Positions 16,001-25,432 of a stretch of DNA of 37,768 nucleotides are shown piece after piece (the stretch's first letter is position 1; every line of letters begins with the position of its first letter). Source of the DNA: Candidatus Woesearchaeota archaeon (GTDB lineage Archaea; Nanobdellota; Nanobdellia; Woesearchaeales; DSVV01); the NCBI GenBank assembly GCA_018303325.1, contig JAGVYH010000048.1, forward strand, positions 1-37,768, in the 5' to 3' direction. Below the pieces are notes generated by a model. It worked only from the letters and a program-made list of their open reading frames with translations, made no database searches and had not been told where the DNA came from. The translations under genes were made by a program, and so were the position numbers.

Positions 16001-18212
16001 GTCGATAGAAAACAGTTTTATCCAGCCCAGCGACGGAAAAAGTCCGCCGTCTATAATTGAGCCTCCGTTGGAAACAAACCTTACAATAATAACTAATGAT
16101 AAATCAAGATGCAAGTTCTCAGAGAAAGAAAACTCAACTTATTTCACAATGTCGCTTTTCAAAGATTATGAAACACAAAACTTAAGTTATGTGAACGAAC
16201 ATCCTTTAACCAATCTCCAAGACAAGAAAAATTATACTTATTATGTCAAGTGCGACAATGGTCCAACAGAGCCAGCTTCAATGCATATTTCCAACGAAGC
16301 AAAAATAACATTCTCAGTTGACACATCGCAATTTACTGGTATGGAAATGGTTAAACCCACACAATTCATTGGTTATACATCTGTTAATTTTGAGCTTCAT
16401 ACAACAAAAAAATCAACAGAATGCACTTTTGGTCCGACACAAGAATTAATTGATCAATACTATATGAAAACAGTTACAGAAGGAGTAGATGCATACAAAG
16501 TCCATACTGGCGGTCCATTAACATTAATCGAAGGGGAGCATGACTTTTATTTTGAGTGCCTTACTGCAGCAGAAGGGCCAATATCAGACGATTTTGTGTT
16601 CACTGTTGACTTATCACCCCCTATTGTTCAGGTAAAAACACAGCCATACACTAGTTCATTAAACACATTGACAGCAAACTGGGAAGCTTATGATAATAAC
16701 ACACAGATTAAAGGATATAATTATTCAATCGGCACTAAACAAGGTATTGCAGATATATTTGATTGGTCAGTAACTGATAATGAAAAGAAAACCATACATA
16801 ATCTTAATTTAAATAACGAAACAACATACTGGTGGAATGTTAAAGCAATAAACTCTGTTGGTTTAGTCAGCACAATAGCAAGCAATAGTACTTATGTTGA
16901 TACAACTTATGATCCAGGTTTTGAAGTTAATATCAGTAACATTGATGTTTGCAAAGATGATGTTCTCGACAGTGATGAGACTGATATAGATTGCGGTGGG
17001 AGCTGTCAAAAATGCAGTAATGGCAAAAATTGTGACACAGGCGCTGATTGTATCGGCGGTAAATGTGAAAGCGGCATTTGCATTAGTGCAAGCTGTGAAG
17101 ACAATATACTTAACCAGTTAGAAACAGACATAGATTGCGGTGGCAGTTGCGCTTCTTGCCCTGAAGGAATGAACTGCAACATAAACAGCGACTGCAGCAC
17201 AGGATTTTGTAAATCAGGATTTTGTACATTGCCAAGCTGCGATGATAATGTTCAAAACGGACAGGAGCAGGGTATAGATTGTGGCGGTAGTTGCCTAAAT
17301 GTTTGTGAAATTATTCCTTCACCAGATGAAGAAGAAACATGTGATGATGAAATTAAAAACCAAGATGAAACAGGAATAGATTGTGGTGGATCATGCAAAG
17401 CATGTGAAATCCCACCAGAAAAAACAGAGCCAACCGACGAGCCTTCAACATGGTGGATATGGTTAATTATGCTTCTTATTATCGCAGGTATTGGCGGCGG
17501 AGGATATTACTATTATACTGCTTATTTTTTCAAAGAAAAATATCCTAAAACGCAACAAAGAATGCAGTCAAGACCATTATCACCATTCTCACAACCCCAA
17601 CAGCAATCGTCAGTACAAACCAAGATGCAGCAATCAAAACCAATCAGTATAAGACAGACATTTAACAGATTCTTTAAACCTTTGCCTAAAGAGTTTAGAG
17701 AAAAACGTTCACAGGAAAAACTTAAACAGAGAAATAAAATATTCGGCGCATTTGAAAGTGCTGATGAACAAAAAGAAAAATTAGAAACAAAACAAAATTT
17801 AGCAGATGCAAGAACTAATCAAGTAAAAGAAGAACCAAAAATCTTACAACGGTCATCAATACAAACCCAAACACCAACACAACCAAAAATACAGATTTCA
17901 GAAGTATTCAAGCCCGAAACTGGTGTAGCTAAAGAAGAAATAAAACTTAAACAAACAGAGTTAAAAGAAATAAAAGAGACAAAGATACAACAAAAACAAG
18001 AAACTAAAAAACAGCCTGAACAAAAAGAACAAACACCCAAACTTAAAGCAAAAGAATTCCTTAAACCTAAAAAGAAAGCTGTTAAACAGCTAACTGCCTC
18101 TTCTTCAGCAATTGATAAACTTTCAAAGCTGAAAAAAGAATCTGCAATGTCAAAATTAGGCAAAGGCAAGGATGCATTTAAACAATTATCAACTATTTCA
18201 AAGAAGAGATAA
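13068..18212 (+). CDS. Main part of giant Ig-like/Cys-rich membrane-anchored surface protein
   Basis: The ORF track opens this frame at 12894, but coherent sequence begins near 13068, in the frame that should follow 11489. Repeated domains begin with DTTPP-like strands (DNKPPVITI, DTTPPKTSL, DTTPPSIEN, DLSPPIVQV), typical of bacterial Ig/FN3-like modules, and SCALST/CEDKLG-type Cys strands. Near the C-terminus are four repeats of ETDIDCGGSC with C..C spacers. One transmembrane helix follows (STWWIWLIMLLIIAGIGGGG), then a cytoplasmic tail of about 230 residues rich in Gln, Lys and Glu. A long outside, one helix and a charged tail suggest a C-terminally anchored adhesin or receptor (inference). 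Confidence 0.75.
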   Translation, partial: FCIRNNPDFLGSETKKYSCDENNKLQVESCEGSSGEWPEEVCMETKDTNGVIATTCALNTPCIFCGNPFNMYGSLGSNNILSVPEEYYGYKSSTVEEECYLNSVCYYDATNTIKDAYDSCKNIGSCSNYKSQLACNVLNADTGSNNKCLPYDCQWVAFDTFTSELELGICTDDTTNYKTCDMCNKLTSKLFGGCNADSCKTNFNSETTLCYFDKVKKSCVESSKITCSNYDTEKDCHASYSTPNYDSAHSVDVNVTYDKSGKRIWGDNSIIEPSHDLLDFKICKWKDDTDACIRDANGDGKYDVAGEKAIDITPPQTEVIAPSNVGQIELKFAINDPTPEGRPSSGELKTYYCFPDNTPLPKEIITQYKEDPAFKEGVTEEEVNYCYPDTLFVPDAGAASKILSMESGQQTMFFYSEDGAHNIEPIKYFTFNIDNKPPVITITPYLTLDQSYPFEQSSVLLSVELDEKAICYDIFEDYEGIKKINYESGSSFQAVYDNLGDGTYFYTVVCEDKLGNKINKTTSVKIDADQEIQGSLPEGVIDYSPVNLEIKTTHKSPNDDCRIGTGDTFDVLSGFASKTQADIFTKYSTPFSLIDNKVYEFKVMCKFSGKLHKDEIQFVYDTTPPKTSLTDSAGNTFDISKWYNKQEASQSVYLKCNDEPEYGFGCEETKYCIETGSAKCDINFDTSSGTSVGASYESYSAVKISPAPQPQWLCFQSKEDTYPPDLSSYGGSIEEKQCVKLLIDSNSGPTIDVPLLKPHTEMINAYEYFTPLFTINGEVVDSDAEANPPPQNKLTIDVYPITEDYLKSLAKQIDSQQTGQAQTPPELKSTQTFTIDANNQFSQELTLSSGLNKIVLGATDRSGKTSETYEYYIMVSNFDGNLFEVISPPKGVSETKEFDLIIETTKDLPAAESCALSTNPKVGFTSQMQKIEGKKFKNHINFPGMKEETYYTVYVKCTFPGGVFDIKEIDLIWDTTPPSIENSFIQPSDGKSPPSIIEPPLETNLTIITNDKSRCKFSEKENSTYFTMSLFKDYETQNLSYVNEHPLTNLQDKKNYTYYVKCDNGPTEPASMHISNEAKITFSVDTSQFTGMEMVKPTQFIGYTSVNFELHTTKKSTECTFGPTQELIDQYYMKTVTEGVDAYKVHTGGPLTLIEGEHDFYFECLTAAEGPISDDFVFTVDLSPPIVQVKTQPYTSSLNTLTANWEAYDNNTQIKGYNYSIGTKQGIADIFDWSVTDNEKKTIHNLNLNNETTYWWNVKAINSVGLVSTIASNSTYVDTTYDPGFEVNISNIDVCKDDVLDSDETDIDCGGSCQKCSNGKNCDTGADCIGGKCESGICISASCEDNILNQLETDIDCGGSCASCPEGMNCNINSDCSTGFCKSGFCTLPSCDDNVQNGQEQGIDCGGSCLNVCEIIPSPDEEETCDDEIKNQDETGIDCGGSCKACEIPPEKTEPTDEPSTWWIWLIMLLIIAGIGGGGYYYYTAYFFKEKYPKTQQRMQSRPLSPFSQPQQQSSVQTKMQQSKPISIRQTFNRFFKPLPKEFREKRSQEKLKQRNKIFGAFESADEQKEKLETKQNLADARTNQVKEEPKILQRSSIQTQTPTQPKIQISEVFKPETGVAKEEIKLKQTELKEIKETKIQQKQETKKQPEQKEQTPKLKAKEFLKPKKKAVKQLTASSSAIDKLSKLKKESAMSKLGKGKDAFKQLSTISKKR

Positions 18213-18238
18213 AAATAAGAGATAAAAATAAGAGATAA
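18206..18238 (+). repeat. Short tandem repeat at the end of the giant gene
   Basis: AAGAGATAAAAAT is repeated nearly three times across the stop codon, duplicating the gene's last bases and stop. Confidence 0.6.
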
Positions 18239-18345
18239 CTTACATAAGATAATCTGTAGAAAATAATAATCAAATAACAATATCACAAAAAATTATTGAA
18301 ACAAAAAATGAATTAGAATTATATAAAGTTAAAACAGGTGAGGTT

Positions 18346-18876
18346 ATGAAACTATTTACTAATTTACTAACATCAAAAACAAACTGCATTAAAACAAAGA
18401 AATCGCAGGTTGAACAAATGTTCTTTTACATTTTAGCCTTGTTTGTTATAGGCACAATGCTGTTGTTAGGCATTAAATATATCGGTAAGATTGTCAAGCA
18501 GGTTGAATCAGTTGATCTTGTAGAGTTCAAGACAAGCCTGCAGAATGATGTCGATGTTTTAGTCACAAAATACGGCAGCTGGAAAAAAGCAGCATATACT
18601 GTGCCTAAAGAAGTAAAGAAGGTATGTTTTTTCACAATAGATGCTTATAAAAATGGATGCCCTTCGCTTCCAGACCTTGACGTTGTAATGTGCGATGCAT
18701 GGCAGTCTGGCACACAAAACGTGATGACTGTTCCGTTTGTTTTGGAATCACCAATTAATCTGACAAAAATGGTTGTTGACGATAGTAATGGCTACAAATG
18801 TTTTGAAGTTACAGACAGAAAAATTACTTTAAAAATTATTGGCATAGGCAATGGTGTGAAAATTTCAGAGGCATAA
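18346..18876 (+). CDS. Pilin-like small exported protein
   Basis: The 176-aa product has a basic start with KKSQVEQMFFYILALFVIGT, resembling a class III prepilin signal (polar KKSQ, Glu at +3 or so, then a hydrophobic helix). The outside domain of about 135 residues has a few Cys (VCFFTIDAYKNGCPSL, VVMCDAW). GGTGAGG about 4 nt before the ATG is a strong archaeal ribosome site. It heads a run of five small genes with the same layout. No enzyme motif is seen; minor pilin or pseudopilin is the best guess. Confidence 0.65.
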   Translation: MKLFTNLLTSKTNCIKTKKSQVEQMFFYILALFVIGTMLLLGIKYIGKIVKQVESVDLVEFKTSLQNDVDVLVTKYGSWKKAAYTVPKEVKKVCFFTIDAYKNGCPSLPDLDVVMCDAWQSGTQNVMTVPFVLESPINLTKMVVDDSNGYKCFEVTDRKITLKIIGIGNGVKISEA

Positions 18877-18942
18877 TCATTTAGCTTGTTATTAATTTAT
18901 ATTAATCTTTTAAATTAATATTTTAATTAAATTTACAATAAA

Positions 18943-20040
18943 ATGAACAAAAAAGGTGTAATAGAAGTACAGTTCAACTGGATATTTATCTTTGTTGTAG
19001 GTACAGTTATCCTGCTTTTCTTTGTGTTTATCGGCAAATCTTATTTAGAGAATTCTAATCTTAAATTAGCTGGCAAGGTTTTGTATGATATAGATTCAAT
19101 TATGAAAGGTGCAACATCATCAACAAAATCAGCGTCAAAATTAGAAATACCTAATCTTAAGCTCAGGTTTACCTGTTTTCCGGATTGCACTGAAGAAGGA
19201 TGCAGCTCAGATTTTTCTATGGGTGATACCGGCGTTAACAAGCCAACACCTTACCAAGTCATATTTGCCAATGATGAAATTAACAGCGACTTTTTAATCA
19301 CATGGACACTTGATTGGGGCGTTCCTTTTAAGGTTTCAAATTTTCTTTATCTGACATCGCCAAATATAAGATATATTCTCGTCTACAAAAATTCAATCTC
19401 AGAATCAAAAACTTTTGCAGAAAAAATATTTGCATTAATGTCAGACAATGAATTCTTAACCTCAGAATTGATTGAAGAAGAGCAATTACCTTCAATTGAA
19501 GATCAGGGTCATGAAAAAATCAGGTTTGTCTTTTTTTACCCTTTTGATGATACTTCTGCTGTGATTAACGAAGATATACTGTCAGATATGATTTTTGACG
19601 TTGTTGTTTTGACACCAAGTTTTGAAGGAACAGCAATATTTTTATCAAATGAACAGGTTCTGGAAGGATTTAGCTATGACAAGCAGAAGAAGATAGGATA
19701 TTACGGCAAAGAAGCATTAGTGGGTGCAATATTTTCAGAAGACGCTGATTTTTTCGAATGCAATATGCGAAAATCGTTTAATCATCTTAACAGGGTTTAT
19801 GATATTTACAGATACAGGGCACTTTATCTTGCAAAATATATCGCTGACAATGATCAGTTCTCACATTGCACTCAAGTTTATCAGGAATTTGCATTACTTC
19901 CAGACGAGACAATAGAATATCCCAAAGAGTTTACAGAAGACGCTTATAAGACACCATTTTATTCAATCACAAAGATATTTCAGACAGCTGAAGATACAAA
20001 TAATAAGGCAATAATTAACTCATGTCCACGATTGTATTAA
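18943..20040 (+). CDS. Membrane-anchored protein with pilin-like N-terminus
   Basis: The 365-aa protein starts MNKKGVIEVQFNWIFIFVVG, one hydrophobic helix with a Glu near its start, followed by an outside domain. That domain contains TCFPDCTEEGCSSDF and later paired cysteines (FECNMRKS, FSHCTQVY). I recognise no known family; it resembles conserved DPANN hypothetical membrane proteins. Same orientation as its neighbours with about 66 nt between them, so likely co-transcribed. Confidence 0.65.
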   Translation: MNKKGVIEVQFNWIFIFVVGTVILLFFVFIGKSYLENSNLKLAGKVLYDIDSIMKGATSSTKSASKLEIPNLKLRFTCFPDCTEEGCSSDFSMGDTGVNKPTPYQVIFANDEINSDFLITWTLDWGVPFKVSNFLYLTSPNIRYILVYKNSISESKTFAEKIFALMSDNEFLTSELIEEEQLPSIEDQGHEKIRFVFFYPFDDTSAVINEDILSDMIFDVVVLTPSFEGTAIFLSNEQVLEGFSYDKQKKIGYYGKEALVGAIFSEDADFFECNMRKSFNHLNRVYDIYRYRALYLAKYIADNDQFSHCTQVYQEFALLPDETIEYPKEFTEDAYKTPFYSITKIFQTAEDTNNKAIINSCPRLY

Positions 20041-20122
20041 TAGCATTATTCAAAATCGAAATAATGTCTTTTAAAACCAAAATAACATATACACATTTAA
20101 AATAAAAATTCAAAATTAAAAC

Positions 20123-20653
20123 ATGAAACATACAAAACACATTAAACAAAAACATGCGCAGCTAAAAATCGGCGAATCTATCTTAGTTTTGATAATCTTC
20201 TTTATTCTGTTGACAATGGGTTTAGTATTTTATGCAAAGGTTCAAACACATTTAACTAAACAAGATAATGACGAGTTCAATGCAAAACGTTCCATAGACA
20301 TGGCTTTGGCCATCAAATTTCTGCCAGAATTGCAGTGCACAGTGCAGGCAACAGAAGAGTTTGATTGTATAGATATTGCTAAACTATTAATCTTTAGCGA
20401 AGTCCTGAAAAACAAACCAGTTTATCAGAGATATTATGCGCAGCTGTTTCCTAATGCAAAGATTACCATAAAACAGGCATTTGCATCTGAAGGACCTCTA
20501 ATTTCAAAAGAAGGTATTCTTATGTTTGATAATAAATATGTAAATGAAGAACAAGCAGGCTCACTAAACATATTATTTTTTCCAGTCACACTTTATGATT
20601 CTTTAACCGATTCAAACTGTTTTGGATTTATTGAGTTAGAGGTTTACGGCTAA
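20123..20653 (+). CDS. Pilin-like small membrane-anchored protein
   Basis: The 176-aa product begins with a basic KHTKHIKQKHAQLKIGES and then a hydrophobic helix (ILVLIIFFILLTMGLVFYA) with Glu before it, again class III-like. The outside part has a CTVQATEEFDC Cys pair near residue 72. It is the third member of the run, lying 83 nt after the previous gene and 22 nt before the next, so a translationally linked operon is likely. Function unknown. Confidence 0.62.
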   Translation: MKHTKHIKQKHAQLKIGESILVLIIFFILLTMGLVFYAKVQTHLTKQDNDEFNAKRSIDMALAIKFLPELQCTVQATEEFDCIDIAKLLIFSEVLKNKPVYQRYYAQLFPNAKITIKQAFASEGPLISKEGILMFDNKYVNEEQAGSLNILFFPVTLYDSLTDSNCFGFIELEVYG

Positions 20654-20674
20654 GGCAGGAACCAGATAAGAAAA

Positions 20675-21250
20675 ATGAAACACAAAAACTCAAAAAGAGC
20701 GCAGACAGAAATCATGGGATTAATGATTATTGTAGTTATTATTACTTTAATAGTTTTATTTGTTGTTTCTGTTGTTTATTTCAAGCCAAAAGATGATCCA
20801 TTACAGAGTTTTATCCAGAAAGATTTATCTACAAGCATAATCAGTGCAATGCTGAAGACAGGCTCTGGATGCACTAAAGATACAACAATGGAAGACTTGC
20901 TTATTGATATGGTTAAAGCAGGCGGTGGAAGCACAATTATTTGCAAAAATAGCGAGAAACTGTCTATTATATACAAAGACAATCCAGATTGTCAAAGTAT
21001 AATTAATGGAAAAAATGCTCTTGATTGTGGCATTTCACAAATACTTAAACCATTAGAAGAAAGAGGTCAGCCTTATCATTTTGTTGTTAAAGTGCAGAAC
21101 AATGCGCCGTATATCAATCAATCATACCTTTCAGAGGAGTTTGCAAGGGCAAAAAGCATGGAAGTAACGCCTTACACCCTGCCAATTTATCCAACTGACC
21201 AAGTATTGGAAATCTGGTTATGTATGGGTGGCGAATGTCCAGAGATATAA
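20675..21250 (+). CDS. Pilin-like small membrane-anchored protein
   Basis: The 191-aa protein has the clearest pilin-like signal of the cluster: SKRAQTEIMGLMIIVVIITL, where RAQTE plus a hydrophobic helix resembles archaeal prepilin cleavage sites. The outside domain carries GSGCTKDTT, IICKNSEK, DNPDCQSI and a final CMGGECPEI. Probably assembled in, or anchored as, part of a surface structure with its neighbours (inference). Confidence 0.65.
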   Translation: MKHKNSKRAQTEIMGLMIIVVIITLIVLFVVSVVYFKPKDDPLQSFIQKDLSTSIISAMLKTGSGCTKDTTMEDLLIDMVKAGGGSTIICKNSEKLSIIYKDNPDCQSIINGKNALDCGISQILKPLEERGQPYHFVVKVQNNAPYINQSYLSEEFARAKSMEVTPYTLPIYPTDQVLEIWLCMGGECPEI

Positions 21251-21358
21251 GCTAAATCATTAATATTATTGTTAAATATACATAATCTTTATATATTAGA
21301 CTTAACAGATAATTATAAAATATATAACAATAAAAATAAAATAAACGAGGTGGAGCAA

Positions 21359-21634
21359 ATGTTTAAAAAAGGTGATTTGTCGCTTAATATGATAATTGTA
21401 GCTATAATTGCATTGCTGGTTTTAGTTATTATCGCTGCAATATTTACAGGAAGATTAGCTTTGTTCAATATAGGTATTTCTGACTGCCTGAAAGTAAAAG
21501 GCGCACAATGCATGTTTGAATGCGGGAATGGTTATGTGCAGGACAAGACAAGCAAATGTTTGACTGAAGAGAAAAAGGTTGATCCTAACCAAGTCTGCTG
21601 CATACCGCAAGATTTTTCTGAAATTCAGGAATAA
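21359..21634 (+). CDS. Short Cys-rich pilin-like protein
   Basis: I choose ATG 21359 rather than the track's 21269 because GAGGTGG lies 7 nt upstream and the protein then starts like its neighbours: MFKKGDLSLNMIIVAIIALL. The mature part (about 60 aa) is a compact Cys module: DCLKVKGAQCMFECGNGY..KCLTEE..VCCIP. At 91 aa it is the smallest of the first run and the best candidate for a major pilin-sized subunit, but this is only inference. Confidence 0.65.
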   Translation: MFKKGDLSLNMIIVAIIALLVLVIIAAIFTGRLALFNIGISDCLKVKGAQCMFECGNGYVQDKTSKCLTEEKKVDPNQVCCIPQDFSEIQE

Positions 21635-21660
21635 TTTTTTATTTTTATTTTTTTGTTTTA

Positions 21661-21690
21661 GTTCCAAGGCGAAGCCACACGTCTCACTAT
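21661..21690 (+). repeat. CCGTCTCATGAA-type repeat, copy 3 (left arm only)
   Basis: GTTCCAAGGCGAAGCCACAC followed by GTCTCACTA matches the left arm and core of the family; no right arm is present before the next gene, so it is truncated. Confidence 0.6.
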
Positions 21691-21810
21691 TTTAATTAAT
21701 TTATTTTTTCAAGTTTACTTTTCTAATAAACCTATTAAAAAAGACATTAATCAGCTAAACAAACACTTTTTCTATTAACTTTTAAATACTAGTTTAACTT
21801 TCTTATCTAT

Positions 21811-22728
21811 ATGAAACGAAAAGTTATCCAAATAGCAGACAAAACCTTTGTGATTTCACTGCCGTCTGAATGGGTCAAACGTTTTAACATCAGCAAAGGT
21901 GACGAAGTAGATTTAAAAGAATTTAATGATGGCTTAATTATTTCTTCTCAAAATCAGCTTGGAGCAACAGCTTCTATAAGAATTAATATCGCGAATCTTA
22001 ATGAGCGTGTTATTAGATGGTATCTTTCTGCACTGCACAAATCAGGGTATGATGAACTTGAAATAAATTATATTGACAAAGACCAGCTTAAATTAATCTA
22101 CGAGTTAATGAAAAACCTTTTCACAGGATTTAACATAATCTCTGAAACAAAAAATGTTGTAATATTGAAATCTATTTCTAAAGAGAACAAAGAGGAATTT
22201 GACGCTGCCTTAAGACGCTCATTTCGCGTTACCATCTCAATGGGCAGTGAGCTGATTGAATGTTTAAAAACCAAGAATTATGATAAATTACAGTTAATAA
22301 AAGAAAAAGAGCTTCTTAACAATCAGCTGACTAATTTCTGTGAAAGATTGGTTAACAAGCACAGGTTTGAAAAATCAGTATTTCAGTATATAATCATCTG
22401 GAATTTAGAGAAGATATGTGACAATTACAAATATATAATTAACGAACTGGAAAAAAAGAATACTGATATTAAAATCCAGCCGCAGATATCAAAGGAACTT
22501 ATTGACATTTTTGAGCTTGCCAACAATTATCTTGAACAATATTATGATATTTTATTTAATTTTAATATCACTAAATTAAACGCTATTGATGAACTCAAAA
22601 AACAAATCATGTCAAAAACATCTTCATTGAAATTAAGCGGTCTTGATAAAGAAATTCTTAGCCATTTAATTGTCTTGATAACACAGGCAACTGATTTTTC
22701 AGCTTCAATTATTGCGATGAATGTTTAA
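21811..22728 (+). CDS. AbrB-PhoU fusion regulator
   Basis: The 305-aa protein begins with a SpoVT/AbrB-type DNA-binding domain: KRKVIQIADKTFVISLPSEW followed by VKRFNISKGDEVDLKEFNDG (residues 2-45). PhoU-like helical bundles follow (about residues 90-305, with ALRRSFRVTISMGSELIECL). This architecture is common in archaea and is usually annotated as a phosphate-uptake regulator. TTTAAATACT about 30 nt before the ATG suggests a leaderless transcript. No phosphate transport genes are in the window, so its targets are unknown. Confidence 0.78.
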   Translation: MKRKVIQIADKTFVISLPSEWVKRFNISKGDEVDLKEFNDGLIISSQNQLGATASIRINIANLNERVIRWYLSALHKSGYDELEINYIDKDQLKLIYELMKNLFTGFNIISETKNVVILKSISKENKEEFDAALRRSFRVTISMGSELIECLKTKNYDKLQLIKEKELLNNQLTNFCERLVNKHRFEKSVFQYIIIWNLEKICDNYKYIINELEKKNTDIKIQPQISKELIDIFELANNYLEQYYDILFNFNITKLNAIDELKKQIMSKTSSLKLSGLDKEILSHLIVLITQATDFSASIIAMNV

Positions 22729-22774
22729 ATGAAAACAAAAAAAACAAATAATCCTGATAATCAACAACTAATAG

Positions 22775-25066
22775 CTAATTATGCATAAAATAATCCCTCA
22801 ACAATTTTAACCCAGTATCCCTTCTAACAAATTCTGTGCAGTGATATATATAAAATTCTCTGTACTCTCTTTTAATTATATCAATTGATTCCATTGCGCT
22901 ACCAAGAATCTGTGCTCTCAATGGTTGTATTCTAGGTCTAGACGGAGAGCTCCAGGCAAAGCATAATGCAATGGCTCTTTCGTAGACAGAATTAAGATAT
23001 TTCAGGGTAAATAATTCCTGTTCTTGTTCATCTGCTTTTTCAGATTTTATGCTTCTATCTGGCACATTTAGTGCTTCTGTATCTTGTATTCTAAGCGTTC
23101 TAAAATATGAATATTCCCTAAAATAATGTTTTGCTGCATTTATCCTGAATTCCCAGCTCATTTTTCCTGAATAATTTAACAAATTAACCAATTCCTGCGC
23201 CTGTTCAATCGTGCCTTTCTCATCCCAGTCAATTGCAATAATCCTTTCTCCTCTTAATTTCGGAATTAAGCCAGTTTCTATTATCCAATTTTCAGGATGC
23301 GCATCTTTGTTGAATACATATTCTGAATTAATCCTTGCATCAACTATATACCCTGCCAGAAGCTTATCTATAATCTTTGCATCAATATCATACTCTTGTT
23401 TTAATCTTCCAACTCTGTCGTCAAAATATTCTCTGCTTTTTCTTGTTGCTTTTCCTTCAACAGGCATTTTAGCATGAATAAATGCAAGCATAGTAAGAAT
23501 TTCTATAGTAACCTTTTCCGCTTCTGGCTCAGAACAACTATTTATTTTCTCAAGCAGCGTTAAACCAATGCTTCTTCTCATAACCTGCACAAGTTTATTG
23601 TCATACTCAATATAGGTTATATTTTCACTGAATCCTAATCTTTTTAATATCTGTAGTCTTCTGTTCTCGTCGTCACATAACCTATTTTGGTCTTTTTCAT
23701 ACTCATGCATTAATTCTTTTAACATCTTTGCATGTATTTCTTGTGCTTGACTTAGATTAGTGCTGGCTTTCTCTGTTTCATCACGAGAATCTTGTTTGTA
23801 AATATAAGTTGCATTTAGGAATTTGCTTGCTTCGCCGCTTATCTGCCTTACTTGTTTGGTTGTTTCTCCGCAGCTTTCAAGCGCATACTTTTCGTCAGTT
23901 TCAATCTTTTGGTAAATCGCTTTATGAATATTAATTGCTTTTCTTTTCTCGTCGTCATTTCCATTCTCAAGTTCTTCAGCATACAATACTTTCAGCTCAA
24001 GGCTATCTGAAAATACATTTAATGCTTCTTCAAATGTCTTGAGGCATTTAAGATGTTCTCCACGTACTTTATAACTGTATGCTCTGTTGCAGTACAATAC
24101 TAAAATATCTTTACTTAACTTTCCTTCTTTTCTTGCTTCTTTCAGCCTTTTTTTTAGTTGCAATGTTTCTAAAAATCCAGTTAGGTACATATTCAATCTT
24201 TCTATAAATAAATTAGATCTCATAAATCTAACCTTTTTTTTATAAGGCAATTTTTCATTGGCTTTTCTTAGTTCAAACAAAGCATTATTATCATCACTCA
24301 TCATTGAATAAGCGTATGCCTTTGAAAGGTTTGCAGCATAATCTTCAAGAGAAAGATGTTCTATTTCTTCACTAATCTCTAAATATTTTTTATGATTTCT
24401 TCTGAACAAATTATACACTAATCTTAAACCCAGCCATGTAACTTTTCTCTGCTCAGGATTAGATAATGGTTTTAACGAGTCAAATATTGCTTGTGTTACC
24501 CCAAAAAAAGGAGCAGAAGATATGGCTAAATAAGCAAAACTTCTGGAAACATATCCATTAATGAAATTAATAAACCCCATTCTTTCATACTCAAGCTTAG
24601 GCATTAACCAACTAGGCTCAAGAATGACATATTCGCCATATCTTGGTTCAATTCTGTGTTCATTAAATAAACCAGTTAACAAATATAAATCAAATCTGAT
24701 CATTTCATTATGCACTAGAAACCATAATGCCAATCCGGCAGAAATAGGATAGTTTAATATTTTCCAGACTCCTTTCGGTTCAACTTTTACTCTTTCCTCT
24801 GTCCTGTGCTTGTGTGCATAAAGGCTTGCATATAAAAAAATAGAACCAATTCCAGCATCTGTTATAGTTGGATTAATTGTCTCAGTCACACCACCAAAAC
24901 TATTTAAATTATGCATTAGCAGTGTTTCCAGTCCAAAATAAACCGGCGCAACTATTTCAGGATAATATCTTTTAACAAATTCTTTTGCTTTCTTGAGTTT
25001 AGAGTCTTTTAACTGCTCATTTAGATGCTTATTTATTAGTTTATCAAGATTCATAGAGTTTCTCAT
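22775..25066 (-). CDS. Large TPR/helical protein with an APH-like kinase domain
   Basis: 763 aa with three visible parts. The N-terminus (1-200) has hydrophobic segments (IGSIFLYASLYA, ISAGLALWFLVH) and may be membrane-associated. The middle (about 230-420) is helical and TPR-like (YAANLSKAYAYSMMSDDNNAL, LYCNRAYSYKVRGEHLKCL). The C-terminal part carries NKDAHPENWII followed by RIIAIDWDEKG, matching the HxDxxxxN catalytic loop and the downstream metal-binding D of aminoglycoside phosphotransferase-like kinases, with Asn replacing His. I cannot say whether it is active. It is divergent from the small pilin-like gene at 25232. Function unknown; signalling or regulation is possible. Confidence 0.62.
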   Translation of the reverse strand: MRNSMNLDKLINKHLNEQLKDSKLKKAKEFVKRYYPEIVAPVYFGLETLLMHNLNSFGGVTETINPTITDAGIGSIFLYASLYAHKHRTEERVKVEPKGVWKILNYPISAGLALWFLVHNEMIRFDLYLLTGLFNEHRIEPRYGEYVILEPSWLMPKLEYERMGFINFINGYVSRSFAYLAISSAPFFGVTQAIFDSLKPLSNPEQRKVTWLGLRLVYNLFRRNHKKYLEISEEIEHLSLEDYAANLSKAYAYSMMSDDNNALFELRKANEKLPYKKKVRFMRSNLFIERLNMYLTGFLETLQLKKRLKEARKEGKLSKDILVLYCNRAYSYKVRGEHLKCLKTFEEALNVFSDSLELKVLYAEELENGNDDEKRKAINIHKAIYQKIETDEKYALESCGETTKQVRQISGEASKFLNATYIYKQDSRDETEKASTNLSQAQEIHAKMLKELMHEYEKDQNRLCDDENRRLQILKRLGFSENITYIEYDNKLVQVMRRSIGLTLLEKINSCSEPEAEKVTIEILTMLAFIHAKMPVEGKATRKSREYFDDRVGRLKQEYDIDAKIIDKLLAGYIVDARINSEYVFNKDAHPENWIIETGLIPKLRGERIIAIDWDEKGTIEQAQELVNLLNYSGKMSWEFRINAAKHYFREYSYFRTLRIQDTEALNVPDRSIKSEKADEQEQELFTLKYLNSVYERAIALCFAWSSPSRPRIQPLRAQILGSAMESIDIIKREYREFYIYHCTEFVRRDTGLKLLRDYFMHN

Positions 25067-25231
25067 CTCTGCTATAACTTCTCTGTCTCTTTCTTTATAT
25101 CTCTAAAACACCTTAAAACCCACTAAAACGCCCTTATTTTAGCAGGTATATTTAACAAACATTTAAATATATCCAAAAAAGATAACTCTATACAAGCATA
25201 ATGCAGTGCGGAGCATCATTTTATTATCACC

Positions 25232-25357
25232 ATGCTAACTAAACTTAAACTAAGCAAAAAAGGCGATTGGGAATCATTAGTGAAAACAATAATCATACTT
25301 TTAGTATTTGCAGCGCTGGTATTATCTGTAATAGGGATTTTTAAAATTTTGAAATAA
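25232..25357 (+). CDS. 41-aa pilin-like membrane protein
   Basis: This gene is too short for the ORF track. MLTKLKLSKKGDWESLVKTI leads into one hydrophobic helix (IILLVFAALVLSVIGIF), and the protein ends immediately after it. The SKKGDWES start with Glu before the helix mirrors the neighbouring pilin-like proteins. It lies 76 nt before the next gene, probably in the same transcript. Confidence 0.55.
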   Translation: MLTKLKLSKKGDWESLVKTIIILLVFAALVLSVIGIFKILK

Positions 25358-25432
25358 GAACATTAATACAAATAATAAATAAATAAATCAAACACAAAAC
25401 AGATTAAACACAATGAATGCCGGTTAATCATC

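Noticed and set aside
17819-18286. 155-aa minus-strand ORF
   Set aside because: Antisense to the low-complexity Lys/Gln tail of the giant surface protein; the Phe/Ser/Leu-rich composition is an artefact of that tail.
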